From positions 4,608,501 through 4,672,500 of the forward strand of contig OZ004586.1 of the NCBI GenBank assembly GCA_963924555.1: a DNA stretch of 64,000 nt, written 5' to 3'. A program made the position numbers and the translations under genes. Origin of the DNA: Crambe crambe. Taxonomy: Eukaryota; Porifera; Demospongiae; Poecilosclerida; Crambeidae. The notes beneath the pieces are model-generated. The model was not told where the DNA came from. It did no database searches and saw only the letters and a list, made by a program, of their open reading frames with translations. The first letter of the stretch is position 1. Every line of letters starts with the position of its first letter. Below are positions 46,607 through 57,500 of this stretch, one piece after another.

Positions 46607-47968
46607 TTATTGCATACGGGATAGCGAATCAGCATTGGCATTTTTCTTGCCAGATCTGTGTACCACTGTGAAATCAAAGGGTTGGAGTGCAATGCTCCAT
46701 CGAGCCAAACGATTGTTCGAAGTCTTTAGTCTGTCCATCCAGACCAATGCATGGTGGTCAGTTTCAATGGTAAACTGTTTTCCCAATAAATACACTTGGA
46801 AAGCTTGTACGGCTAGCTTGATTGCTAAGCACTCTTTCTCGATGGTAGAGTAACGCCTTTCCCGAGGTAGAAGTTTCCTGCTCCAATAGGCAACTGGGTG
46901 CTCTTCTCCATTCTCGGTTTTCTGACTCAATACTGCCCCGATCCCAAGATCAGACGCATCTGTCTGTAGCACAAAGGGTGCGTTGAAGTCTGGACTTCTC
47001 AGGATAGGAGATGAAGAAAGGAGCTTCTTTAGCTCTTTGAATGCTGTGTCGCATTCTGGAGTCCAGGAAATTTTGCTTGGCTGAGATTTCTTGGTCAGAT
47101 CAGTGAGGGGTGCTGCTATCACTGAATAGTCATGAATGAAACGCCGATAGTAACCCGCCATTCCCAGGAATGTTCGGAGGTCTTTCTTCATTTGAGGGAC
47201 TTTGAAAGATTCAATAGCTGCTGTCTTTGACTCAATTGGTTTTACGAATCCACTTCCAACAATATGTCCAAGATACGTACAATGTGAAGCACCAAATGTA
47301 CACTTCGTCGCTTTGGCAGTGAGCCCAGCTTCTTTGAGCTTGTCCAATACGGTCTTGAGATGGGTGAGGTGTTCTTCCAAAGTTTCACTGAATATAATCA
47401 GATCGTCAATGTAGACTCCTGCAAACTCCAGTCCATGTAGCACTTGATCCATTAACCTTTGAAAGGTCGCTGGAGCTCCCTTCAATCCAAATGGCATCAC
47501 GTTGTACTGAAAGAGCCCAAAAGGAGTCACAAAAGCAGTTTTCGGCTTGTCCTCCACAGCCACAGGCACCTGCCAATATCCTCTAGTCAGGTCCATGGTA
47601 GAGATAAACTGGGATCTTCCTATTCGATCGATTATATCCTCAACTCTGGGCATTGGATATGCATCAAATTCAGATATCTGGTTAAGTAGTCTGTAATCCA
47701 CACAGAGTCTCAAAGATCCATCTGACTTCTTCACGATTACAAGTGGAAAACTCCATTCACTTCGAGAGGGTTCTATGATGCCATCCTTCAACATCTCGTC
47801 TAGTTCAGTTTTCACGGTTTCGCGATAAGCATGTGGGAGACGATATGGTGGGAGTTTGATTGGAACTGCATCTTTTGTTCGGATATGATGTTCTGCAAGG
47901 TGTGTACATCCAGGTTTAACCTGAAATACTCTCGAGTACTCTCCTAGCAGCTTCTGTATCTGCTCCAC
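46607..47968 (-). CDS. pol: Reverse transcriptase and RNase H of the Gmr1-like element
   Basis: 453 residues from the first Met, but the frame is open back to the TGA at 48107-48109, so the true N-terminal part is longer. RT motifs in order: LRLCVDYRLLN, MPFGLKGAPATFQRL, VYIDDLIIFS (catalytic YxDD) and TYLGHIV. RNase H follows (LQTDASDLGIGAVLSQ, EKECLAI, ETDHHALVW) and ends NADSLSRMQ at the stop. No integrase follows. The frame has no lesion inside, so the enzyme domain itself looks intact. Synthesis would need read-through of TGA, or the stop is an inactivating mutation. Confidence 0.9.
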   Translation of the reverse strand: MEQIQKLLGEYSRVFQVKPGCTHLAEHHIRTKDAVPIKLPPYRLPHAYRETVKTELDEMLKDGIIEPSRSEWSFPLVIVKKSDGSLRLCVDYRLLNQISEFDAYPMPRVEDIIDRIGRSQFISTMDLTRGYWQVPVAVEDKPKTAFVTPFGLFQYNVMPFGLKGAPATFQRLMDQVLHGLEFAGVYIDDLIIFSETLEEHLTHLKTVLDKLKEAGLTAKATKCTFGASHCTYLGHIVGSGFVKPIESKTAAIESFKVPQMKKDLRTFLGMAGYYRRFIHDYSVIAAPLTDLTKKSQPSKISWTPECDTAFKELKKLLSSSPILRSPDFNAPFVLQTDASDLGIGAVLSQKTENGEEHPVAYWSRKLLPRERRYSTIEKECLAIKLAVQAFQVYLLGKQFTIETDHHALVWMDRLKTSNNRLARWSIALQPFDFTVVHRSGKKNANADSLSRMQ

Positions 47969-48106
47969 TTGTTCGTCAGTTAACTTCTCCCCCAGTTTGA
48001 CATTGCCAACCCCAACTGGATTGATCTCCTCCCAAGTAGGTATATCCTCATGATCCTCTGATAGCTCTTCAGAGTAACAAGCTGTAGCAATTGGAACATG
48101 CCATTT

Positions 48107-49588
48107 TCATAACATGTTAACATGATAAACCTTGAATTTCTTTCTTCTGTCATGAAGCTTGACCATGTAGTCAACTTTCCCCATCTTCTTGATTATCTCG
48201 TAGCGACCTTGCCATTGGGCCAGCAACTTATTGCTTGAAGTCGGTAGTAGAATTAGAACCTGGTCACCTGGATCAAATGTCCGGTCCCTGGAATTTCGAT
48301 CATACCATTGCTTCTGCACACGTTGGGATGAAGTGAGCTTCTCCTTCACGATCTCTGTCATTTTCTCCATCTTCTCCCGTATTGCAAGTACATGAGATAC
48401 CACACTCTCATCTCTCTTCTTATCCGCTACCCATGATTCTCGGAGAATGTCTAGTGGTCCTCGGACTGTCCGGCCATATAGGAGTTCGAAAGGTGAGAAA
48501 CCAGTTGAAGATTGAGGGACTTCCCTGTATGCGAAAAGTAAATAAGGAATAAGTTTATCCCAATCTTTACCCTCTTTCACTGCTGCTTTCCGGAGCATTC
48601 CTTTGAGAGTTTGGTTAAAGCGCTCCACTAATCCGTCCGTCTGCGGATGATAGGGGGTGGTCCGGATGGGGTGGATATGCAGTAGGTGGTAGATTTCTGT
48701 CAAGAGTTGCGAGGTGAAGTTTGTCCCCTGATCCGTCAGTATCTCCTCCGGGATTCCAACCCTGGCAAATAGCTTTACCAATTCCTCGGCCACATGACTA
48801 GCATCAATGCTTTTCAAAGGAATGGCCTCAGGGTACCGTGTGGCATAGTCACATAGCACTAAAACGTACCTGTTTCCAGATCGACTTCTTGGTAACGGAC
48901 CAACAATGTCCATTGCAATCCGACTAAACGGTTCATCGATGATAGGTAGAGGGACTAGCGGTGCCTTCGGTGGTCGGCGATGAGATGTCTTCTGGCAAGC
49001 TCCACAGGATCGACAATATTCTGCTACATCTCGGTAGAGGGTGGGCCAGTAGAAACGTTGAAGGATCCGTCTGGTGGTTTTCTCCTTTCCCAGGTGTCCT
49101 GAAAGGGGAATGCTGTGAGCAAGATTAAGTATAGTTTTCCTACACTGTGTTGGAACCACCAGTTGATCCACTGCCATACATTCTTTGTCTCGGCCTGCTG
49201 GAATCCACCGACGATAGAGTAGTCCGTCTCTCTCAAAAAATCCTACTCCAGATCCACATGGTTGGTTCTTGGCCGCCTCTCTCACTGTATCTAGAGAGGT
49301 ATCAGATTCTTGTAAAATTTTCATCTCACCAGTAGCTATATCCATAGCATGGGGTATCAATTCTTCCTCCAGTTGCTCTGCTTCAGGCTCCTGACCAGGT
49401 TCCCCGTGCTTGCGTCTGTCATGTCTCTTCTTGCTCCGAGTTTGGTACACCTTCTCTCGACTGGTTCCAAAGAGCTCGTCATCCAAGTTTTGAAATGGCT
49501 CCTCTTCTGCATCGCAGGCAGCTCCCAAACTGGTTAGCTCGGCTCCAGAGAGTTCATTCTTCTGTTGTAAGTCCAGCTCTTGCTCCAT
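48107..49588 (-). CDS. int: Integrase of the Gmr1-like element
   Basis: 493 residues from the first Met; the same frame is open back to the TAG at 49637. After an acidic N-terminal extension come the zinc-binding HHCC (LAHSIPLSGHLGKEKT and YCRSCGACQKTS), then the catalytic core with IAMDIVGPLP (Asp), EILTDQGTNFTS (Asp) and GLVERFNQTLKGM (Glu), and a C-terminal GPY/F-type region (LAQWQGRYEIIKKMGKVDY). It ends at TGA 48107-48109, after which the same frame runs on as a linker into reverse transcriptase. Integrase upstream of reverse transcriptase is the reverse of normal gypsy order. The catalytic residues are all present. Confidence 0.9.
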   Translation of the reverse strand: MEQELDLQQKNELSGAELTSLGAACDAEEEPFQNLDDELFGTSREKVYQTRSKKRHDRRKHGEPGQEPEAEQLEEELIPHAMDIATGEMKILQESDTSLDTVREAAKNQPCGSGVGFFERDGLLYRRWIPAGRDKECMAVDQLVVPTQCRKTILNLAHSIPLSGHLGKEKTTRRILQRFYWPTLYRDVAEYCRSCGACQKTSHRRPPKAPLVPLPIIDEPFSRIAMDIVGPLPRSRSGNRYVLVLCDYATRYPEAIPLKSIDASHVAEELVKLFARVGIPEEILTDQGTNFTSQLLTEIYHLLHIHPIRTTPYHPQTDGLVERFNQTLKGMLRKAAVKEGKDWDKLIPYLLFAYREVPQSSTGFSPFELLYGRTVRGPLDILRESWVADKKRDESVVSHVLAIREKMEKMTEIVKEKLTSSQRVQKQWYDRNSRDRTFDPGDQVLILLPTSSNKLLAQWQGRYEIIKKMGKVDYMVKLHDRRKKFKVYHVNML

Positions 49589-49636
49589 CTGCTTCTTTGC
49601 CTGTGAACGGGTAGTGGTAGCAAGGACATTGGATGG

Positions 49637-50924
49637 CTATAGATTAAGACCCAGTAGTTCTCCCAGCTCTGGTACATCTGTCCCCAGCAAGACATCCATT
49701 GGTAGAGAACCAGCTACAGCTGCTTTGATCCCAATGGTCTGGTCATCCACAGTGACTTCAACCTGTGCTAAAGGATAAAGGACAGTATCACCATGAGCAC
49801 ATCGTATAGCAACGGCTTCCCCCTCCAAAATTTTCTCTTCTGGTACTAGGTCCTTTCGAACCATGGATCTGCCACAGCCAGTATCCAGTAGGATGTTGTC
49901 AGCCTGCTTCCCTTCAACAGATCCAGCTTTCTCCAGAGAAGTCTGCAAGATCTTTCTCCGATTGAGCGGATCATGACAAAACAGAGCATTCTTCGGGCAG
50001 TTGGATGAATAATGGCCCTTTTGATGACAATTGTAACACTCGATATCCTTCAGATCTCGTTTCGGCTTCAGGGATTTCTCAGCATCTTCTCTCTCTTTCT
50101 TTACCTCTGGCTTTCCATTCGGCATCTGTCGACAGTCTCGTGCAATGTGTCCCAGTTTCTTGCATTTATTACATCGAATAGATTGTCTGTCTCCTTGCGG
50201 CTTCTTGTCACTTTCCCGGCCTCTCTCCTTCTTAAGTTCTTCTCTTGCAGTCATGAAATCATCTGCTAGTTTACATGCTTCATCACTTGTCTTTGGTTTC
50301 CGCTCTTTCACGAACACTCGGGTGTCTTCAGCGAAGGTATTCAAAAGTTGCTCCAGAATGATCTGATCCTTGATCTTCTCTACGGTCTCATACGTCTTCA
50401 GCCACTTTGTTACCAGATCTTCCATTCTCACTTGTAGCTCCTTGTACATCTCCTTTGGCTTCAGTGTCGCAGCTCGAAATCTTCGACGATAACTATCATC
50501 TGTTACGTATGTCGTAACGTTTCAATATTGCAGCTTTGACTCTCTTGTAGTCACCAGCATCAGCTACAGCTAGAGCAGCATATGCTCACTGAGCTTTTCC
50601 AACCAACTGTGGGGCGAGTTTGAAGGCCCAGCGTACTTCAGGCACTTCGTAGGCCCTCATTAACCTCTCGAAGGTCGTAAGGTACGCCTCGATATCGTCG
50701 TCTTCTGTCAATTTCGTAAGTTTGACGTCCTTTTCCCGCTCAGCTCTTGTCATTGCGGCTTCTCTTTGTCTCTGCACTCAAGAAGACCTCGAAGTAGCTC
50801 CATTTGTATTCGAGTCTCTTCTTCCCGCTTAGTCGCTTCTTCGTCACGTCTTCGACGTTCTTCACGGATCTCCTCCTCACGTTTAGCCGTCTCTTCCTCA
50901 CGTCGTCGGCGTTCTTCGCGAATC
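49637..50924 (-). pseudogene. gag-pro: gag and protease of the Gmr1-like element, damaged
   Basis: From 50449 to 49637 one open frame holds the C-terminal part of gag with two CCHC knuckles (CNKCKKLGHIARDC and CYNCHQKGHYSSNC) and an aspartic protease (DNILLDTGCGRSMV, MDVLLGTDVPEL), ending in TAG. Upstream the gag is broken: a one-base insertion near 50507, a TGA at 50586-50588 after GKAQ, and another frame change near 50770. The most N-terminal part is an Arg/Glu coiled-coil (REERRRREEETAKREEE) which is split at 50924 by an 8 bp target duplication and the 6970 bp transposon; it continues at 57903-58012. Confidence 0.85.
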
Positions 50925-51018
50925 GGGTCTGACTAAAACACGGACCGGACCGGACCACCGGACCACGATAAACTTTTGCGCACGAAGTCAAAAATGCGCA
51001 TGCGCGCTTGATTGCAAA
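50925..51018 (+). repeat. Left terminal inverted repeat of the 6970 bp element
   Basis: Identical to the reverse complement of 57801-57894. CGGACCGGACCGGACCACCG is a probable transposase-binding repeat. Confidence 0.9.
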
Positions 51019-51486
51019 TAAAGCATGTATATATACTGTATGCAGTAGCTATATGGTTTGCTCAGATCGTAGACTTCTACTTATTTTTGATTGCGGAAGA
51101 ATGCAATAAGATAGTGTCTACTGTGTGTCAACTTTTTTTTTATACAAGCTCCTAGCTACTTGGATGTTCTGAAGTTGAATCTTGGATTAAAGTAATTGAT
51201 AAGATAGGTAACTTAAAACTAATAATTATAGGTGGATATACGGTCTTCATCATAAAAAAGTTTCCGTTGCGTTGCCGTACAACGGCCGTAGAACGCTCAA
51301 CCGTTGTAAAAAAAACCGTGTGCCAACGCTTTATAAACGCAAGCAGGCGTTTTAGCGCTTTTGCGTTGAACGGCCCAATTAAACGTGCATAGTTGAATTC
51401 GAAATTACTAAACGTTTTTACGGTATGAAAGCACGCAGCAGTTCCAGCAAAAAACGTTCACAGATATCGACAGCTACAACGGTGAG

Positions 51487-53634
51487 ATGACCTGCAGGCA
51501 GTCTCTGAGGAAGGCCTTGAGCTCTACCTCTATGGAAGCAAAAAGTAAGATTTGGAACCTTGAGGTTTATAAGATACGTAGCAACTTTATTAGCAGCTAC
51601 GTATGTCTAGCTAGCTACGTAGCTAGCTAACTCGTAGCTAACTAGCTCGTACGTTCGTGGCTAGCAAACCTAGTACTACGTAGCACCTTGGTGATTGTGA
51701 AGCTACACTTAAGCACCGTATATTATGCAAGTAGCATGAAGTATTGCTTCTTAATTATGTAGTGTCATACTGTTTGATATTTTGGCCTGGAGAGGACTCG
51801 GTGTCCGTGATGCCAAAATCGTTTGTTTTCGATGGAGAAACTCCAGGAGATGAGTGCAGGGTGAAGATGGGTCGTAGTTGCTACAAGGGCAAGATTTTGG
51901 CAATTGGTACGTATGTTGAAACCAACAGATACACTATCAACATCCTTTTGAATACGTATTAACAAGTCACTGCTACGTATTTTACACCTACGTACGTACG
52001 TACGTATGTATGTACATAGGAGAGAAGTCAAAGATGAAAGAAAAGGAGGATGACTTCATCAATGGAGATTTTGATGAAGAGTTTGAAAGAATGACCTGGC
52101 AGGATGATGTTGATGTTGATAGACCAAAGAGCATTGGTAAGTAGTAAATGGAAGAGAGGATCATGTGAATTTATAATAATGAGTGAGCTATAAATTTTTC
52201 CCCCAAGAACCCCAACCAGCAAAGAAAGCAAGGAAGGAGAAAGCGGAGGACAAAGGAAAAGGCAAAGCACGGAAGAAGAAAGAAGAGGACAAAGGAAAAC
52301 AAGCAAGGAAAGAGAATAAAAGAAAAACCGAAGTGGAGTCAACAAAGTACAAAATTGAAAAAAAGAAAGGTTAGATAAGTATGTACGTACGATAATCATA
52401 CACAAGTGGATTTCTAAGGCTGGATATACACACTTTGCTTGCTTGCCTAATTATCTTCCCACGGAATTTTATTTCATGTCGGTGATTTTAAAAAAAATTT
52501 CTTCCAGGTGAAATTATTTCTGTTTCAAACCATGGAGTTATCCTGCCTACTACCAGCTCAGACTCTGTTTCAACCACCATCAGTTCTTCTATTTCAAATA
52601 CTGCAATGACTACCACCAACTCTCAGCCCACTAGCTATGCTTCCGTTAGTTCTGACTCAACCATCACCAGCTCTATTTCAAGTACTGCCACAATTACCAC
52701 AAACTCTGCCTCAGAGTCCATCGGTTCTCATTCCATCATTACACCACACTCTGTGTCACCTGTTACCATCATAAGCAGTGAAAACAGCGAGGAGGAAGAT
52801 GACGAAGGAAGTGATGATGATGACAATAAAATCAGTATTTCAGAATCAGGTGAATATAGCATACGTATACGTACATACTATACACACAGCAAATGCTTAA
52901 GCAGCATCTAATATGTACGTACGTATGTGCATATTTGTATTATAGATATTCAGATGTCACTGATGGATCTTGAGGTCAGGATGAAAAGGGTTGAGGATAT
53001 TCAGCAACAGATTCTACAGCAGCTAACCTATCACCACTATCCATTCCGATCTCCACTTCCTTCTAGTGGTTTACCTTTCCCTAATACCACTCCTTACCCT
53101 CCTTATCCTACGTTTGCACCTATCCCTGATTTCCAGTCTTCCTCTTTCCTCTCACCATCTAATATCCCTAATATCCTAAAGTCACCTCCTAAATCTCAGC
53201 CACCAGCTCCATCCACACCTAATCGACGGTATGCATCAAGTAATTTTGTCTCCCCACTACCCCTATCCAAGCTTCCTCCCACTGCAAAAGCACTTCCCTC
53301 TTCTGCCATCAAGAATGACAAATTCGTAACTGTGGAAAAAGTTACAGAAAAATATCCTAAGTTGAAGGAAGAGTGCAAGGCAGGGACTTTGGCCTGCAAA
53401 ATAGCTAAGGAAGCCTTATTTGGACCTGAAGTGATGAAGCAATGCACACCTATAGGAAACCGAGAACTGCCTGGCCTTCCTATGAAAGAGCTGCAACAAT
53501 TGAAGAAAACCATGTTTTCACGATTTCCACAATACTGGAATAATCCAGTTGAATTTGAACCAGTGTGGAAAAAATGCTTAGAATCAGTCCAACAGGGTTG
53601 CAAGAGGCTGCGTTTGGGGAAGGACAAAGACTGA
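51487..53634 (+). CDS. BEN-domain protein, six exons
   Basis: Exons 51487-51544, 51763-51906, 52020-52136, 52208-52369, 52508-52849, 52946-53634; all junctions are GT-AG and phase 1. They encode 503 residues without a stop. In-frame ATGs at 51487 and 51532 are both possible starts. Exon 2 begins SYCLIFWPGEDSVSVMP, an N-terminal module seen in front of other BEN proteins. Exon 4 is very basic (Lys/Arg with Glu), a likely nuclear signal; exon 5 is Ser/Thr-rich with an acidic tail; exon 6 starts with a short coiled coil, a Pro-rich stretch, then the BEN domain (PLYTVEK-like start, CKAGTLACKIAKEALFGPEV, LPMKELQQLKKTMFSRFPQY). BEN domains bind DNA or chromatin. It sits inside a transposon, 79 bp from a convergent transposase. 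Confidence 0.8.
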
Positions 53635-53713
53635 CTAGTACGTACATTTATCATTGTGACTCTCATATTACATATAATATTCATTGATTAAAAAGTAGCT
53701 ACGTAATGTGAGT

Positions 53714-54840
53714 TCAATATCCCGTGGCCTCCCCATTCAGTTCAATCACACGAGGTAAAACTTTTTTTAAATGACGAATGTAGCGTGTGCACTTGGCAAC
53801 ATCCACTGTTTCCCAAAATTTTAAAATCCCGTCGACTAACTCCTGCTTTACACGAGGCTTGATTTCACGCCTTAAAAACTCTTTGAGCTCATGCCAGAGA
53901 TTTTCTATTGGATTGCAATCTGGACTCTCAGCCGGTGTTCTCCACCAATTGATTCCCATTTCCTCAAAATAGGCCATAGCGTACTTAGAAGTGTGCTTAG
54001 GATCATTGTCCTGCATGAACCTACAAAATCCATCAGGGAAGACATCCTGAATGAAAGGGATGAGAGTTCTGTCCAGAATTTGGACAAAGAGTTCCTTCTT
54101 CATGATCCCATCAAAAATACATATACCTGTCCTTCCTTTTAAGCTGATGCCTGCCCAAACATGTACCTTAACGGGATGTTTTGCCCTGTAGTGAAAATCA
54201 GGAATATTATTATAGCTACACACAGATAATGAGAGTCCAAATCTAAATAAATAATTTGTTTTGACCTTGAGCAACTGCAGTCACACGTACATATGTACCT
54301 TGGCTTACTCTTTGGTCGTTCACCGATCTTTCTGCAGCAAAATCTTCTGTGAGATTCTAACTGGACAGTGGACTCATCAGACCAGATAACATCTTGAAAT
54401 CCAGTTTTAGCTTCCTCTACATACATCCTTGCCCAACCCAGTCTCTTTTGCTTATTCTCCTCTCTTATCAATTGACAATAAGCACTTCCACGGAATGTCC
54501 AGCCAAGAGCAGTTCTACACCGGAGAATAGTGCAAAGGGATAACTCATACCCTTTACTGTTCAATAAAGCATGGAGCTGGTGAGCAGTTGTCTCATCATC
54601 AGCTCTCATCTGTTCTTCTACAATCTTTTTAATCTCTTCTGTTATTTTTGTTGGTCTTCCACTTCCAGGGCGCCTGGCAATTGTTCTTGTTTCCCTATAC
54701 TTCTTCAAGAATTTTGCTATGCCACTCCTGCTACACTTCATGCCTTCTTCTTCTTCCAAGATTTTAGCAATGGTAGGAGGTTTGTGACCTTCCTGCGTCA
54801 AATAGAGGATCCTCATCTTTTTATAGTGGGAATACACCAT
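53714..54840 (-). CDS. Tc1-like DD34E transposase with one intron
   Basis: Exon 1 is 54299-54840 and exon 2 53714-54185, with a 113 bp GT-AG intron. The joined frame gives 337 residues, the usual Tc1 length, with no stop. The start at 54840 gives MVYSHYKKMRILYLTQEGHK; the track upstream lacks the fold. Two helix-turn-helix parts bracket the GRPR-like hook (RRPGSGRPTKIT). Catalytic residues: DVIWSDESTV (Asp), FMQDNDPKHTS (Asp) and NPIENLWHELK (Glu), with 34 residues between the last two. Enzymes of this family cut and paste at TA. No private inverted repeats are seen right around the gene, so it probably serves the larger 51254-55377 element. An intron is unusual for a Tc1 transposase. Confidence 0.9.
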
Positions 54841-55454
54841 CTTCTCAAGTACACGTATATGGCGCGCGCCAATAATTATTATTAATAATAATATTATTAA
54901 TAAAGCTTGCCACACCCCTCTAGCTCATAATACACTCGTGCATGCTAGTGGTGGTACAATTTCTTCTGCCTTCATCGTGTCTGTAAAGTTTCATCATACT
55001 GCAAATCTGAAAATAGAACATCATCATAAACATGGGTGGTGTTATAGCTACGTACCATAGCTAGCTGTAAGTGTGCGTGAAGCGCTAGCTAGCTCTAGTA
55101 CCAACATAAGCTAGTCAGCCGCTACGTATATATAGTTCTCTAGGCTGGCTCGCGAGACTAGCTAGTCTTTAAGCTTTAGCTACGTAGCCATAGGGTTACG
55201 TTTTGTAACAACGTTTTTTCACCTACGTATACGTACCGTTTCTTCGTGAACGTTCAGGCGTGCAACGCTTGATGTTAAACGGTGTAGAAAATTAAACGCA
55301 CGGGGGACTGTGTGAAAACGGCAACGGTCAAGGCGTGCAACGCCAGTTCTACGTAGACGGAACGGAAACTTTTTTTTGCGGCCTACCGTAGCACAGTACA
55401 AGAAATTTATCATACCAATATTTTTGGGGTGTCATTGGACTCTCGATTTTGAGA

Positions 55455-56645
55455 GGGTGTATACAATCGGTGGACTGGACTACTGGACTGGACTACTGGA
55501 CTGCCCTTTCACCTGGCACATGCGAAATTATAGAAGTGTAGCTGCGTTTGTTTACCACTAGAAGTGCATATCATCCTGTCAGACACCCAGATACAGGTGG
55601 TGACACTGGTGTATGGTAGCTTTGAACCTGTATGTACTTCCTAGGATAGTTTTGTACGGGGAGGGAGGGAAGTGGAATGGAGTGGAGGGTAGAGTTTGCG
55701 GCAAACATGCATACCTTCATCTTGTAGCTATAGATTGTATGGCCTTACCATTTTTGTGCAAGACAACAAGTATCATTCAGAGGTATGCAGGATGATATGC
55801 ACTTCTAGTGGTAAACAAATATAGTGTAACTACCAGTAATTACTGCAATTACTAATATTACATCTTCCCTCATTAGTTCACATGCCAAATTGCAGTAGTT
55901 TATAATTGCACTCCTACATCTGAGCATGTGCAGACTAAATGACACTTGTTATCTTGCGCAAAAAATGGTATAAGGCCATACAATCTATAGCTACTAGATG
56001 AAGGTATGTTTACCGCTTGTAAAAGCTATTCATATTAGTCTGCACATGCTCAGATGTAGGAGTGCAATTATAAACTATGCATGCAAACTGATGAGGGAAG
56101 ATGTAATAATATAATTGCAGTATATCATCCTGCATACGTACCTCTGAATGATACTTGTTGTCTTGCACAAAAAATGCATAAGGCCATACAATGAAGGTAT
56201 GTTTGCTGCTTGTGAAAGCTATTCAAATTTAGTCAAATTTTACCCTCCCTTTCATTCCGCTTCCCTCCCTCCCCATACAAAACTATCACTAGGAAGTACA
56301 TACAGGTTCAAAGCTACCATACACCAGTGACACCACCTGTATCTGGGTGTCTGACTGGACCACTGGACTGGAGGGAGGGAAGTGGAATGGAGGGGAGGGT
56401 AAAAATTTCCAACTAGTAGCAAATTTATTTATTTATGCTAGTTCTCATAAGCAGCAAACATACCTTCAGATTGTATGGCCTTACCATTTTTGTGCAAGAC
56501 AACAAGTGTCATTCAGAGGTATGCAGGATGATATGTACTTCTAGTGGTAGATAAATTACTAGTGTGCACAGCTACACTTCTATAATTTCACATGTGCTGG
56601 GTGAAAGGGCAGTCCAGTAGTCCAGTCCACCGATTGTATACACCC
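55455..56645. mobile_element. 1191 bp foldback element, 9 bp TSD
   Basis: Starts GGGTGTATACAATCGGTGGA and ends with its inverse. ATTTTGAGA lies directly outside both ends (55446-55454 and 56646-56654). Inside, 55578-55800 is the inverse of about 56140-56352, and part of it recurs again in direct orientation at 56460-56553. There is no transposase. The termini share with the outer 6970 bp element a GGGT start and tandem TGGAC(T/C) units (GGACTGGACTACTGGACTGG here), so the two may use the same enzyme. A 9 bp duplication would also fit a Mutator-type element. Confidence 0.85.
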
Positions 56646-56999
56646 ATTTTGAGAAGTAGCTATGAGATCAGATAATGATTCATTATTGGGTGACAACATG
56701 AAATGCTTACAAAATGTGCAGTAAGTCAAGTAGCTATATAGCTACTCTGTCTATACCACTAGAGGATAATATTTATGTCCACACAGCAAATATTAAATAT
56801 ATCATGACTAAACATCCTAGCTCAAAATGGAGATTGTTCTGATAAAGTGAGTTAAGCTAGCTGGTTGTATGTGTGGAGATCAGTACAGTGTGTTGCCATT
56901 AGCCAGTATAGCTATAGCTATAGCTATTATGGAACTATACTATTATTTCAAACATGGCCATGATTATGGAGTATTTTTGTGCTTAGTAAGTGTTACTAA

Positions 57000-57155
57000 T
57001 AGTACAGTTGATTTAGTAAAACTTGCAACAGAGTTTTGGACTTTTGTAGCCAGTGGTTAACCAAACTCTGGCTACATCAATGAAATATGGTAACCTGTGA
57101 TAACATTGTAGTAGAAAATTTGTTGCAAGTCTTATTAAATCAACTGTACAAGCTC
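57000..57155. repeat. Inverted repeat with about 36 bp arms
   Basis: AGTACAGTTGATTTAGTAAA followed by ACTTGCAACA is mirrored by TGTTGCAAGTC and TTATTAAATCAACTGTACAA. It is probably a short foldback element inside the 6970 bp transposon. Confidence 0.7.
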
Positions 57156-57500
57156 TAGCTATAATTATGCATATTACTGTTATGATAATAGTATGCACGC
57201 TACCAGGCTCTAAACTGGCCATTCACCTTCTCTCAGGTGGGTTGATTTAATAACCATATACTCAGATAACTATTGTTATGGTCTCATTAATTTATCTCAT
57301 ACAGAATGATATTCATTTGAAAAGGAAACAGATACAATTAGAAATTGCAAGATTTTGATTTAATAATAATATTAACTAGTTCAGCAAGTGTGTGACTGTA
57401 GCTAGCTACGTAGGCTAAGTGTTACAGAAGCAACTTTATTAGTGGTCCATGGTCTGTGATTTTGTCAGCCCCACCTGGCCTGTGGCAATTCCAATTCTAT

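Larger units (their letters stand above)
51254..55377. mobile_element. Candidate inner element with BEN gene and Tc1-like transposase
   Basis: AAAAAAGTTTCCGTTGCGT at 51254 and, inverted, AAAAAAGTTTCCGTTCCGT ending near 55377 are matching ends with one mismatch in 19. Just inside both ends are unusually many AACG/CGTT motifs (51264-51430 and 55196-55365), a plausible set of subterminal binding sites. The convergent BEN and transposase genes lie between. No TA or other target duplication could be fixed, so the borders are tentative. Confidence 0.45.

Noticed and set aside
53196-53684. 162-residue minus-strand frame
   Set aside because: Antisense shadow of the BEN-domain exon, whose splice phases and domain match support the plus strand.
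54139-54298. Frames running through the Tc1 transposase intron
   Set aside because: Splicing at good GT-AG sites restores the family sequence exactly, and the read-through frames do not match any family.
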